NCBI GenBank assembly: GCA_031841125.1
Contig: CM063112.1
Coordinates: 13,976,603-14,040,602 of the forward strand
Reading direction: 5' to 3'
DNA length: 64,000 nt
Origin: Acanthococcus lagerstroemiae
Lineage: Eukaryota > Arthropoda > Insecta > Hemiptera > Eriococcidae
Shown here: one piece after another, positions 1 through 10,439 of the stretch
How positions within the stretch are numbered: the stretch's first letter is position 1
How the letters are laid out: the number at the start of each line of letters is the position of its first letter
Notes under the pieces: model-generated
What the model saw: only the letters and a program-made list of their open reading frames with translations
Database searches by the model: none
What the model was told of the DNA's origin: nothing
Translations under genes and position numbers: made by a program

Positions 1-744
1 AATAATTCGCGTTGAAAAGGTGCCATTGTGAATGCGGTGCGTTTTTATGATTTACACTCGCAGAAGCGTATACAGTGAGAGAGCGAGAGACGATCAAAAA
101 AAAAATGAGAGGAAAAATAAGCGAAAAGTCGTAGAACTGAATATCGCCGGCGCCTGTTTTCCGATACGACGGCAATACGCAGTGTCGATGATGTTATTAA
201 TTAAAATTTCTGCCTACCACGCTGCCCTCCCAGCCAGTCGATTCGTCTTCGCGGCGAACGCCGTCGGCGAGGACGGACCTCCCGGCTCGCCGACTCAACT
301 CAACTCGTGTTTCCACTTTTGGACAGCCCGCAACAACTTTTTCCTCGGCCGTGATTTTCAAAATAACGTCCAGCGACCGCAAACTGTGCTGTTGAGTTGC
401 AGCCCCCAAATTTGACGGACATGATGTCTAGTATCGGCCGGTGGCGGCGGCGGCTGTTACCGTCGTACGCCGCGACTGTCCCTCTGCGCTGTTGGAACCT
501 CCGCAGTGCCGCGTTCGCGGTCTGCGGTCACAACTTACTCGATTTAAACGAACATTTGGACGATGCCGGGAATTCGGAAACTGCGTCCATTTCCGATAAC
601 GTACTGCTGGACTGCTGTACGGCTGCTGGTCAGCGCGTCCGCATAGCTGTCTGTCTACTGCCTGAGCTGGTATATAATTCCGATAATAATTAATTTTCGC
701 ATTCTTACCCGCTCTGGCCCATGTTCGGGAATGTTTAATGTATT
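1..744. other. CpG-rich low-repeat block
   Basis: This block is CpG-rich and contains none of the repeat families seen elsewhere in the window. Three overlapping open frames occur on both strands, but they have no recognisable domain and look like by-products of high GC. The only structured signal is a possible minus-strand promoter and first exon at 539-676, listed separately. Similar blocks recur at about 7.9-9.5, 13.2-14.1, 17.6-20.4, 26.9-27.9, 32.9-34.2, 41.1-42.0, 45.5-46.2, 52.9-54.9, 59.6-60.1 and 63.2-64 kb. Confidence 0.5.
539..676 (-). promoter_or_regulatory. possible TATA-type promoter and short first exon
   Basis: On the minus strand a TATATA box (671-676) is followed about 20-30 bases on by CAGT/CAGA initiator-like steps and a CAG-rich leader. 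An ATG at 590-588 opens 17 codons (starting MDAVSEFP). The frame then runs into a consensus donor, TCGA|GTAAGT, with the GT at 538-537, giving a 52-nt coding piece in phase 1. No second exon was found within the window. This arrangement could arise by chance in CpG-rich DNA, so it is only a candidate. Confidence 0.2.
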
Positions 745-889
745 AGAAATTTTATTTATTTACGAGTACAGCTAGGCCACCTCACCCACGCCAATTTTTG
801 GGCATATGCTTCAATGTAACCCTTCCATTTGCTTTTATCCGGTTCTAATCTCTGCCGTAGTGGCTCCAATTACTTGATGATCTCATCTA

Positions 890-1732
890 TAAGGGGCGTT
901 CAAAAAAAAAAGGTGACAAGAGCTATTGAGAAATAACTATAAATTATAAAAATTTTGTTTTACAAAATTTTGAAAGATAAAACCTTAAACTACTTCTGAA
1001 CATTATTACACTCCAGATTGAGGCATTTATTCCATCGGTTTACGAACTTATACGAGTCTTCCCTGTAGAATTCGCCGTCCAACAAATCAAACTGGGCGTT
1101 TAAAAAGTAAGGTAACAAGGCTTGTTGTGTTCAAACTAGTGGACAAATTGTAAATCTAGCAACATAGCACGATTCTACGTTCTTTTTACATTAGGACAAC
1201 ATACTTTCCCTTCATTTTAGTAGTCATGTAGACGGTTTCCTATGCTGCAAACAAAATGATCGTATCTGTAAACTCAGATGTATACTGCGACCAGCTGAAC
1301 AAGAATTAGACCGCAGACCTGGATTGTTATTTCAAGGTGTTTGCTTTCTTCATGACAACGCTCGACCGCACATTTCTCATGTCACTACTTTTTTATTGAA
1401 GTTGTTTGAAAAATGGATATTTTGCCGCACCCAGCCCTCCAATTTTAATTTATTTCCGTATTTAAGAGATACCTTGATGGAACTTGTCTTAAAACGGACG
1501 ACGAGCTGCTGCAAAAAGCAATTCTAAATTGTTTTGATTTGTTGAACGGCAAATCCTGCAGGGAAGACATCTATAAGTTGGTAAAGTGACGGGAAAATAC
1601 CTCAGTCAGGAAGGTAACTATGTTGAGAAGTAATTTAAGTATCTTTTCAAATTTTATAGAATATCACAATTTTTAAGATTTATAGTTATTTTATAATAGC
1701 CCTTGTTACCGTACTTTTTGAACGCCCCTTGC
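890..1732 (+). mobile_element. mariner-like element, internally decayed, with long TIRs
   Basis: The ends are inverted repeats: AAGGGGCGTTCAAAAA from 891, and its complement TTTTTGAACGCCCCTT ending at 1730. Similarity continues for roughly 60-80 bases inward through a TAACTATAAAT stretch. TA dinucleotides flank it (888-889 and 1733-1734), and removing the element restores a LINE reading frame. A second end-like sequence (GGGCGTTTAAAAAGTA, about 1096-1111) lies inside. The element is about 0.84 kb, shorter than the roughly 1.3 kb of autonomous mariners, and keeps only the C-terminal half of the transposase. Confidence 0.85.
1324..1580 (+). pseudogene. mariner transposase C-terminal remnant
   Basis: The frame contains FLHDNARPHISHVTTFLLK, the block around the second catalytic aspartate of mariner-family DDE/D transposases (consensus HDNARPH). 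The following region, where families carry a PYSPDL-type block with the third aspartate, reads RTQPSNFNLFPYLRDTL and has lost that motif. The open frame ends at 1527. Beyond it, other frames keep traces of the C-terminal part, for example DIYKLVK near 1568-1588. The N-terminal paired-like DNA-binding region and first aspartate are missing. The protein cannot be functional; the element would need transposase supplied in trans. Confidence 0.75.
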
Positions 1733-1894
1733 TACTTCTGGCCTGCCTTTTGTTCTTTTTTTTATCATGCAGTATCCAGTTAAGTAAGCATATGGTTAGT
1801 GAAAGTACAAATATAATAATGATTGATCCTCAAAAATCCCTCATTGAACAGACAGCGGAGAATATGAAGCTGATATATTATTTGTAACTGTACG

Positions 1895-2303
1895 GTGTAC
1901 GTGCATTTAAAAAGGCCCCACTTTGTTGGTATAAAGTTATGCATGGTACGTTATATACTACACCAAATTTCTAATCGAATGAGACTGTGAGGAACCTCCT
2001 AAGTTCAAAAGTGGCCGAGATATTCGCTTCCAGAGTCAAAATTTCAAAAAAACATAGTTTTGAGGAAAACGCGTTTAAAGTTTTGTTACAATTTCCAAGC
2101 GAAAAATGTAAAAAATATCAGTGAATTTTGAAGTTAGGAGGTTCCGCGAGGTCGCTTTCGATCATATGCGGTTTGCGTCATTTGAAAGAGCAGGGTTCAC
2201 TCTACCGGAAACGCTAGAAATCCCAAAATTCATATTTTCGACCTAATTTCCGTATCTCCGTAAATAAATCGACAAAGTGGGACCTGTTTAAATACTCGTA
2301 CAC
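1895..2303. mobile_element. TIR element (MITE-like), 409 bp
   Basis: The left end GTGTACGTGCATTTAAA...CCCCACTTTGT and the right end (complement GTGTACGAGTATTTAAA...CCCACTTTGTC) form imperfect inverted repeats of about 32 bases. The interior holds two inverted copies of an AGGAACCTCCTAA / TTAGGAGGTTCCGCG motif and no coding sequence. Its interior resembles the TIR element at 21248-21876 (motifs such as GAGATAT and a run ending in TTTAAAGTTTT), so the two may be distant relatives. No clear target-site duplication was seen. Flanks 1776-1894 and 2304-2475 hold nothing recognisable. Confidence 0.65.
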
Positions 2304-2477
2304 ATGGAGAATAAAATTCAGAGATTGGAGAGCAGTGAATCAATGCTCGGGCTAAAGAATCATCAGAAATGAATTCAAAGACCCTTGAAACCTATTTAAT
2401 AACATCCGCATTGTATTTTTTTTTTTAATTTTGAACCGCCATTCCGTCACAGGTACAACCATTTTCAGATAACAGCA

Positions 2478-4750
2478 AACTTTTTTTTTTTTAAATAATA
2501 GCAATAATTAATTTAGGTTACAGTAATTCTTATATTTATCTATTGAAACTGCCGGAGGCATCTATTAATCATTATGGTAATAGTTTACACATGTTGAGTC
2601 ATCCTTACCAGTGTAAGGGTGCTCTTATTTACATCTTAAGGGTAAATCATTTGGTTTGAATCTCTTCAGTCGACGGATCTCTTGGCTATTGTCTAATAGC
2701 TCAACGGCTGTAGGATTTACGTGGTCGTGTGAAGTCGTCTTTCATACTGCGTGGCGAATCGGCGTATCTCCTCCAGGACGGTCGGTATTTCAGGTCGTGA
2801 TGGATATCGGCGTTGCGTTCAAACAGGTATGCTCTGACTATGGTGCGTAGAGCTATGTTTTGACCTCGTTGGATGTTGTCTACATTGGACTTACTGGCAC
2901 AGCCCCATAGCTGAATGCCGTAGGACCAGATTGACTTCACGGCTTGCTCTCCAGAGATAACTGGGATTTTCGTCCCACTAACCAGTATAGGTTGCGCATA
3001 CGTTCCCGCATTTGTTGCCGTTTCTGCATGGTGTGATGCTGCCAGTTCAGTTTGCTGTCGATGTGCATTCCTAGATTCTTCAGTGTATTCTTTTGAGGAA
3101 TGATTCGGCTCTCGAGTGTTACTGGGGTGTAATTGTACTGCCGCAGCGTGAAGTTAATATGGGATGATTTTGTGGCGTTTAATTGGATCTTCCACTGGCA
3201 CGTCCACCTGTGGAAATTGTCAACTGCCTTCTGTAGTTTTTCAGTCGCCTTGGGCAGGGTGGCAGACACTGCTAATATGGCGGTGTCATCGGCGAACATC
3301 GCTGTTGTCGTATTGCTGGACGTTGGTGCATCTGCAGAGAATATGAGGTACAAAATGGGTTCTAGGACGCTACTTTGGGGCACTCCTGCTGCGACGTTGT
3401 GCCACTGTGATGTGACCTCGTCATTGATTACTCGAAACTGTCTTTCGCTGAGATATGAGTCGAACAGATCACAGTAGTTTGTCGGCAGGTGCTGCCGCAA
3501 CTTGTTTAGGAGACCTTCGTGCCATACTTCGTCGAAGGCTTGAGCAATGTCTAGAAATACTCCACAACAGAACTTTCTCTCCTCCAGAGCTTTTCCTATT
3601 ACGTCGGTGACTTGGTGAACTTGCTCTACTGTGGAGTGTTTTGGTCGGTACCCAAACTGGTGATCTGGTATTAGTCCTTTTTCCTCGATTAATGGCCTCA
3701 GCCTTTTAAGAAGAAGTTTCTCCAAGAGCTTTGACGTGATTGGGAGAAGAGAGATTGGCCGGTACGACGCTAATTGCTCTGCTGGTTTGCCTGGCTTCAG
3801 CAGCATTATTACCTGGGCTTTTTTCCATATTTTTGGTACGTAATTTGGGCGTCTTATAGCGTTAAATATGAGCGTAAGCATTACTATGCCTTTTTTTGAC
3901 AGCTTCTTAAGCATTCGCGCAGTTATTTGGTCAAAGCCTGGGGCCTTTTTCGGGTTTAGGTTTTGGTCTATTTCTTTAGCGATCTCTAGGGGTGTGAAAT
4001 GACGCAAGGGTGCACTGTCATTTTGATTTGTCAACGGCATAGGGCAGAAAGGTTCAGATGGTGTCTCATTTGGTTGAAACATTGTTTCTAGGTATCTCAC
4101 GTACGTATCTGCTTTCTCTTGGTCGCTGCGGGCCCATGTCCCATCTTCTTTTTGGATGGGTGGTATGTGCGCTGAGGGTCTTTTCGTGCGTTGAGTAGCC
4201 TTCCACAGAGAGTACCCGGTTTCTTCTGTTGCAGTAAGTTGACTTATATGTATATGTTTTGAAGGTCTCGTTTTTAACCTCTTGAATTTTTGTATACGTA
4301 GTTCCTTGCTTATTCGATTAAGCACAGTCTTATCTTCCTTGCTCCGCGACTGGTGCCATGTCCGTCGTGCATTCCGTCGTTGCTTGACCAGTTGTCTTAT
4401 TTCAAGAGGGTACTCGACCTTTTTTTCAACGGGTGCTCCTATTTCCGGTGTTGCTTCTTTCGCTGCTTTTTGGATTGCTTCAGTGAACGCGATTACAGCC
4501 TCATCCACGTTCTGTTTTGATTTTGGCCTTACCTGCAAGTTAATGCCGGCATCTAGTCGCTCTCGAAAGTGATCCCAGTTGGTGTGCTTAGTTGTCAGGA
4601 TTGATCTCCTGACTTTTTTCATTACAGAGGAGCTCAGCGTCAGTAGCACTGGGATGTGATCAGAGGTCAGGTCGACTATTCCATCCACTTCTGTGTAATT
4701 TGAGGATATACCTTTTGTAACAAAGAAGTCGATACTCTGTATTTTTCGAC
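2478..4750 (-). mobile_element. 5'-truncated Jockey-type non-LTR retrotransposon
   Basis: The element is transcribed leftward. It retains the last part of the endonuclease, the whole reverse transcriptase region and the ORF2 C-terminus. The 3' UTR reaches a T-run on the plus strand near 2478-2492, read as the poly(A) end. The 5' side stops at about 4745-4750, where the sequence switches at once to an unrelated LINE fragment in the same orientation. That is the usual mark of incomplete reverse transcription. No target-site duplication could be defined because the 3' flank is repeated AT-rich sequence. Confidence 0.8.
2625..4748 (-). pseudogene. Jockey-like ORF2: endonuclease end, reverse transcriptase
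   Basis: The main open frame (4688-2937, 583 codons) opens in the endonuclease tail (DLTSDHIPVLLTL, with the SDH motif) and can be read upstream in the same frame through IDFFVTKGISSNY. Reverse transcriptase motifs follow in order: KKAPGFDQITARML, LASYRPISLLPITSKLLEK, HQFGYRPKHSTVEQVH, FLDIAQAFDEVWHEGLL, AAGVPQSSVLEPILY and the catalytic MFADDTAI. LKNLGMHIDSKLNW is the thumb region. The frame shifts near 2937 into SIWSYGIQLWGCASKSN, then again near 2775 and 2725, ending FKPNDLPLRCK. The polymerase core is unbroken but the C-terminal part carries about three frameshifts. The protein would copy its own RNA by target-primed reverse transcription. The assignment to Jockey rests on motif wording and is strong for the domain, good for the clade. 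Confidence 0.88.
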
Positions 4751-5200
4751 TGACAAATATTCAAGATCTTTTTGGTCCCACATCCGGGTACAAACCCTCC
4801 TTGCTCTAGTTTTATCTGCCAACTTAGGAATGCTTTTACTCTGATGTTGATGATTCTCAGCAGAACTTTACTCGCAAGTGGAATGAGGGTAGTGGTACTA
4901 TAGTTGGCACAGTACCGTTCATTGCCTTTTTTGTGGAGGGGAGTCAGTATTGATCTGCTCTACTCCACTGACCATTTCCTGCGATCACATTACTCAATTT
5001 CCAAAGAACTTTAATAGCCTTTTCATCTAGTACCTGTATTAGCTCTGCTTCCACCCAATCGCAGCCTGGAGCTTTACGCTTCTTCTTTGCGTGTATTACT
5101 TCCCTTATCTCGTCGAGTATGATTTCTGGCTCTTCATCCACGTGGATGGTTGGAAGTGTGTCGTTAGGATCTTCCACTACATGCAGTGGGGGAGAGGGGA
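4745..5200 (-). pseudogene. second LINE fragment, reverse transcriptase N-terminal part
   Basis: The frame 5177-4944 contains DEEPEIILDEIREVIHAKKK followed by KAPGCDWVEAELIQVL, the first reverse transcriptase motif in another LINE lineage. It continues after a frameshift near 4944 as LTPLHKKGNERYCANYST, then LASKVLLRIINIRVKAF and LEQGGFVPGCGTKKIL, stopping at the Jockey junction near 4745. KKGNERYCANYS is the equivalent of the KKGD...NYRPISL block. Wording differs from the Jockey copy and is closer to the RTE/CR1-like group. It is 5'- and 3'-incomplete and dead. Confidence 0.75.
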
Positions 5201-5934
5201 AGGCTGCGAATCCCCCCTCCCCTAGTACCTGAAATTGAATGTAAAATATGCAAAAAAAAGTAATTTTTCGCCTTTAAAACACGTTTTTCCAAAAAAATGT
5301 TGCTCGAGCAGTAATTTTACCTTCATTTTTATAAAATATAGTCCTCTAATATCGACGATTTTTTAAAAATACGTCAATTTTCGACTTCTCCCTGGGAAAT
5401 CTTACTTTGCCTCCATTTTGGGAAAATCCTGGCTACGCCACACATGTTCTTAATGCAGCTGACCGCAGTACGTTTTCTATCTGTGTATGATTCCTTGCTT
5501 ATCCCCGTTGACTGCTGGGCCGGTTCAAGTTTTTTTGGGACACATGCAAGATCAGAGTTTGGCGCCCCACCCCTCACCCCCTTATGAAAAAATAACTTTT
5601 TTATTTTCCGAAATTTCCAAAAAAATTCCGTTTGTTTAATGTTTACAAATACATAGCGTATATTTTATATTGACACTAATTAAAAACTAACTAATAGAAT
5701 AATAAGTATCATAAAAGAGTTTGTATGAACAAAGAAAATAACAACCTAACATCGTATTTTATATTTTGATTAATAGTTCAAAGTGACTTATGGAATAGTA
5801 AGCATCATAAAATACTTCTTTTAATTTTTTAACAAAGTAAATAGCAAACCTATCACTGTATTTTATACCTAGATTAAATAAAAAATACCAATAGAATAAT
5901 AAAAGACTTTTACGAACACAATCTTAGAAACATT
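5201..5934. other. AT-rich stretch, probable terminal part of the hAT pseudogene element
   Basis: No coding sequence is seen. The stretch contains TTTGGCGCCCCACCCC near 5560-5575 and long AT-rich runs. Because it lies directly downstream of the hAT-like transposase remnant at 5935-7272, I infer it is that element's 3' non-coding region. No matching inverted end was found, so the element limits are open. Confidence 0.35.
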
Positions 5935-7272
5935 TAAAAACAAACTTTTTTTGCCTTAAGTTTAGCAAAGTCCTCCAAAAATGAATCGGTTTCAATTGTA
6001 CTTTGAATCTGGTGTTCAGCTGCCGATGTGGCCATCCTACTTAGGCGGACTTGAGAAAGGGTCGATCGAAGTCAGATTTTGATGATCTTCAATTTAGTAA
6101 AACTCAAATTCTCAATGCTACATATACGTTGGGAAAGATGTCAATCAGACTGTTTGTTGTAAATATAAGACAGTGTTGTTTCAGAGCAGCTGTCTTTGGA
6201 CAACATTGGAGCTAAGATTATGATTTCACCCAGCAGTTCATTTCCATTGACGTCACTCTTGCCACCAGCTGTCAAAACTGATTGCAGGTTTTTGCACTTT
6301 TTTTTAATTGCATCTTTTTCACATTTTTCTAACTGTTGGATGTCATAGAGGAATTCGAAATATTTACTGTGATTTTCCATCTGTTCAAACCTTTCTGACA
6401 ATGAATTAATTGCAGTGTCGAGAACTACAAAAAAAAAGTTTACTCTAAAAGATTCCTTTCCCGACTTCACAGGTTCATCGTTACCTTCATAGGAAAATTG
6501 CCTTTTGATCTTTCTCGGCCTGACCACAACTTCATCAGAGAACTCCTGATCGATTTCCAGTTTTTCGGCCAGTTCCTTTGCGTCTGTAATTACACCATTC
6601 AGTCCATTTTCCGACCTCATGTTTTCCGAAAATGTCTTGACACTTTCAGTTAGATTTAAAGCGCTCTGCAGATTCACTGTTTTCTTCTGTAGTGTTTTGT
6701 TTACTAAATTAATTTTGAACAAGACATCATGCCAAGTGACCAAACAGCAGAGGATTTTGAAATCTGTGATTTTCTTGGCAATTCCCATAGCGGTACTTTT
6801 TCCAAAAGCATCAATTTTAGAATCTGAAGTTGCTTTATAGGCAGCGTCATAAACCTCATCAATGTGGTATTGCAAAGGCTCAAGGGCGTTTATCCTGCTC
6901 TCCCAACGGGTTTCACTTAGAGGTTTTACAGTCAAATTCTTTACGTGATTTGTTAATATACTCCATCTATGGGTAGATCCAGAAAAAAAGTTATAAACCT
7001 CCTCAATATTGCTGAAGAAGTTCACAGCTACAGTGCAGGAAAGTACTGCACCATTGATAACAAGGTTTAGTGAATGGCTTCCACAAGGAACAAAAAAAAA
7101 ACTCGTGATGGGTTAAGGTCAAGAATCCTTTTTTGTACGCCTACATTCTTTCCCTTCATGTTCGACCCATTGTCGTATCCTTGGCCACGCATATTTTGTA
7201 CGGGTATTCCTCTTTTAGGGACGCCAAAATTTATATTCAAGTTTAGTTTTGCCGCAAAATCAAAATTATGAT
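5935..7272 (-). pseudogene. ZMYM1/DUF4371-type hAT transposase pseudogene
   Basis: The reading starts near 7230 with VRGQGYDNGSNMKGKNVGVQ and VPCGSHSLNLVINGA, conserved blocks of the ZMYM1-like hAT transposase family. A slip near the A-run at 7090-7110 leads into the long frame 7025-6141, which carries PLSETRWESRINALEPLQ, another family signature. Below 6141, other frames preserve PNVYVALRI, KIIKSDFDRPF and a terminal IETDSFLEDFAKLKAKKV, matching the hAT dimerisation tail. The N-terminal zinc-finger region is absent and an RTE-like LINE fragment abuts at 7283. The family cuts and pastes hAT DNA elements. Several frameshifts make this copy non-functional. A domesticated host gene is unlikely for the same reason. 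Confidence 0.8.
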
Positions 7273-7282
7273 TTTAGAACTA

Positions 7283-7872
7283 AAAAAAAAAACACGTCGG
7301 CTCTGCCGGCGCCCCATGCGGCTGCATGTTTTGCATGGCCCTTGCGCTGGTCCTGGTTGACTGTATCGTTTTCATTCTTGGTTTCTCGAACCCTTGGTTT
7401 GAGGTCTCTGTTGACCTGTCTGATCAAATACAGTGCTCCTGTTTCGTTTTTATTTGCGTGTTCTCGCATTTCTTCACAAATCTTATCGACGTAGGCTTCC
7501 CTGTCTCTCCGACATCTTTTTTATACCATGCAAGTCTCCTGTATTCTTTTTCATCTCCCTTGCACTTGGCACCTCATCGTTGCTCGATCAGTTCAAGGGT
7601 TTCCTTTGTCATCTCTGGTTGTCTCTGCGAGGCTGTTACATCTCGAGCTCTCATGATCTCCATCTTTTTCATGTCGCCCATAACCTCCGGGCCCGGGTCT
7701 CCGACATCGCCCGTCTGCGCAAAATTGACCTCCGTGACAAACCTCTTTAGTTCATCATCTGTGAACTCGTCGGTTTTTCTTCTTCATTTTTTTGCTCGTA
7801 TTCGCAGTCTGCCATTTCATCAGATATCCGCGAATCGTTCCTCTTGTGATCTGCCATTTGTCACGGGCCAGT
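7283..7872 (-). pseudogene. RTE-like LINE ORF2 linker fragment
   Basis: Minus-strand frames show TKETLELIEQR, then AKCKGDEKEYRRLAWYKKD, YVDKICEEMREHANKNE and LYLIRQVNRDLKPRVRET. This order (a PWI...LI-RR start, a K-Y---R stretch, then a -L-KL-GK--PR block) is the linker between the endonuclease and reverse transcriptase in arthropod LINEs of the RTE-like group. At least three frameshifts break it. It ends in an A-run against the hAT remnant. The plus-strand frames over the same bases have no family signal. Confidence 0.65.
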
Positions 7873-9156
7873 GAAACTATCAGGTTTGCGGAACTGTTGG
7901 TCCACCCTGTGTGAGATTACGTTTCTCGAATTTCGGCCCAATTCGGGTCCAAGAATTATTTATAAATCTTAAAAATCCGAGCACGCAGCCGAGGTAAGGT
8001 GAAGGTGGACCACGCGCGGCACGCGGGGCGACGAGGCTAACCCACGCGGGGGTACATAAAATACGTTTTTCTTTTTACAGTTCACGCGGAACCACCTAGG
8101 TGAACAAATCTTCGATATTGCCGGCGTTATTATTTTCTCGTTTTTTAAGTTCCTTTCGCTCCTTCTCACTCACTCTCTCTCTTTCTCGTTTACTTTCTCT
8201 GCCCTCCTCCTTCTTTTTTCGGCGTTTAATTCCGAAAGTTCACGATTTATTCTTCGCCACTCTCGATTACCCCCAACTGGTACGCCGTTAATTTTTTATC
8301 GGAATTCGTGGGCGTTTCGCGGGAATTTCGCGTTTTTCGTTCCGGTAGGAGGGGTTGGTGGATAAATCAAATTCAAATAAAAACGTCTTCGCTCCGGCGG
8401 CCGGCCCCGACCCGGTGGCGGAACGGCGGAGAATAGAATTCGACGGGCGCGTATATACACATCTTTTTCGCTCTCGACTTATATACGAAAACCGCCAGCC
8501 CTACCCCTGCCCCCGCTTCCGGGTAAAAGGCTTTTGTTTACGAGCGAAGCTTTTAAAGTCTTTTCGTTAAATTATACCGCCTTAAATGATACAGCGACGG
8601 TGGCGAGGTAGCGGCAGCGTAGGGAAGGAAAAAAAGTTTATCTAATGTAATGCCGACAATGCAAAACATTTTAGCGGATTTTTAGGGTCCAAAAAACTTT
8701 TACACCAAATTGGTATACGGGTTCCTTCTGCTCATTTTTCGCGAAGTAATGGAGGAGAGCACTTTCTTAATGAAAACTCTATTTTGATAGTCTTCTCTGC
8801 TTCTGTTTCTTTATTACGATGTAATGTTAACCCGTTCCAAGGCGCGGTGAGTACGGAAATTTGCGAGTTCGTCATCACCACCTCCACCACTCGGCCGGCG
8901 CTCACAAAACGGAATATTTTAAACGGCCCGTCGAATCGATTTTCTAGTTTGTAGGAAATTTTACGAATATACATCCCTCTGCGACCGAACGTACACCGGT
9001 CGCACTCTTCGTCGCCATTCACTCGGGATAAAATTTCGCCTTTCTCCCCCGGCCCTCTCATGACATTGTAGATGTGTAAATGATGACGACGGCGATTAAA
9101 AGCGCGTTATTAGCATTTTTGGTAGTTCGAGAGAAAGAAGAGAGAATGAATGGGGC

Positions 9157-9195
<39 letters not shown>

Positions 9196-9520
9196 AGAGA
9201 GAAGGAGAAAAATAAAGACGAACGAGAAAATGCAAATCAGCTTCCAGATCGCGGGCCGGCTTTGAGAGCGAGAAGCAGGCGCCCGTACAGCGCCGCTCTA
9301 TTGCCGGTTGTCGCCTCTGATACGAATTGCGAGAAATAAAAAATGAGAAGAAAATTTGTTGTTCCTTTGATGTAGCTTTTTCGTCTTTCCTCACTTCACT
9401 CGACATATTGTTCGACTTTTCTTCTGTGTGAGGTGGCGTTGTATGCGCCAAGTGCTCAGACCTTGTAGGCCATTGCACTTTTCCTCAGGTTGCTATTAAG
9501 GATCAGCTCAGTAGCCTCAC
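7873..9520. other. CpG-rich low-repeat block
   Basis: This is about 1.6 kb of CpG-rich sequence with no transposon family recognised and no convincing coding exon. It contains T/C-rich tracts (8150-8220) and an AG microsatellite at about 9160-9212. The longest open frames here come from the simple repeat or from GC content. Possible regulatory or intronic DNA; nothing more specific can be said. Confidence 0.45.
9160..9212. repeat. (GA)n microsatellite
   Basis: About 50 bases of nearly pure GA repeat, interrupted once by GGAG. It produces the arginine/glutamate-rich and serine/leucine-rich open frames on the two strands, which are not genes. Confidence 0.95.
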
Positions 9521-9552
9521 TTTTACAACGAAAGTGAAAATTTTACTCAGTT

Positions 9553-10410
9553 CTATCCCATTGACTTCACTGGGTGTGCTGTATACTCCAGTCCTAATGC
9601 TTTGCGCCTTGTCCCGGCTCTTGCTGGGCACTCGCATATGATGTGAATCGAAGTTTCTTCTTCTTCTCCGCAGTGCATACAGGAGCTGCTTTTCGCCGCT
9701 CCTGTTTTATACCATATGTGTTTTGTGACTCCGGGTCCAGTTAGTAGTCCGACCAAGAGCCTAGCATGTTTTCTATCGAGCCCTAGTAGGAACTCGGCGT
9801 ACGTACCAGGAGGTTCCTCTATCAGTGTTTTACTGACTTTCATGCCACTGGCCATCCGCCAGTGCACTTCCATCTGCTTCCTTATCCAAGCCTTCATCTT
9901 GAACTTTATGACGCTGTATGCTACGGAAAGACACGGCCGGGGCCTTACCAGTTCCTTTTTATGCCCTCCTTCGCTAGCTTACCTATGCCGCAGTGCCCCG
10001 GTGTCCATAGTATGGTGACACGGTTCTCCTGAGCAAGGGTGTTGTTAATGCTGTCCGCTACCACCAAGTATGTAGTTTGGTATGCCGATGGTGCCTTAAT
10101 AATTGCTTGACTGTTAGTACGGGTATAGATCTGCTTACTAACAAGGCGCTTCTGCTGGCTTCTATCAACAGTCACTGTGATCGGCATTACTCCTGCTTGG
10201 AGAATAGTGACGCCATCACCCATTGCCATTGAATAATTGTCAGCGCCCTTTGCATTCGTGATTTCGATTCCTGCCCCTTGATTGTTCTTTGAGGCATCTG
10301 CAAACCACACATGCTCGTCTGTTTCTAGAATGCTTGGCCACCTTTTGACATGGATATGTCTATTGGTTGGCCCTCTCATCCTATTTCTGACCCACACTGA
10401 ACCTGATTCC
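9553..10410 (-). pseudogene. LINE ORF2 C-terminus with RNase H domain
   Basis: The upstream frame (10397-9945) reads as an RNase H domain: VWFADASKNNQGAGIEI holds the first acidic site (the D of the FTDGS-like motif). TNSQAIIKA follows, and the C-terminal VTILWTPGHCGIGK matches the WVPGH-GI-GNE block. A frameshift near 9965 leads into the second frame (9897-9553), which has a Cys/His knuckle, CMHCGEEEETSIHIICECP, typical of the end of LINE ORF2 proteins that carry RNase H. The reverse transcriptase is missing, so the copy is 5'-truncated near 10410. RNase H would remove template RNA during retrotransposition. The second acidic site appears replaced within TNSQA. Confidence 0.8.
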
Positions 10411-10439
10411 AGTTCAGTTCAGTTGTTCGTATTGCGTGA

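Larger units (their letters stand above)
745..1775 (-). pseudogene. LINE ORF2 C-terminal fragment split by a mariner
   Basis: On the minus strand 1775-1733 and 889-745 together read as one C-terminal tail. It starts MIKKRTKGRPEVDEII, then after a stop gives LEPLRQRLEPDKSKWKGY and EAYAQKLAWVRWPSC. The GRP...W-K...EA-AQ pattern is typical of the end of RTE/BovB-like and related non-LTR ORF2 proteins. The reading frame joins exactly when the mariner at 890-1732 and one TA are removed, which shows the LINE was there first. One in-frame stop (after DEIIK) marks it as dead. The clade is inferred from this short pattern only. Confidence 0.6.

Noticed and set aside
2656..2700. Possible 5.8S rRNA-like word (GACGGATCTCTTGGCT)
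   Set aside because: Only a short coincidence. The bases lie in the reading frame of the Jockey ORF2 tail on the opposite strand.
9080..9478. Glu/Arg-rich and Ser/Leu-rich open frames
   Set aside because: Both are generated by the (GA)n microsatellite.
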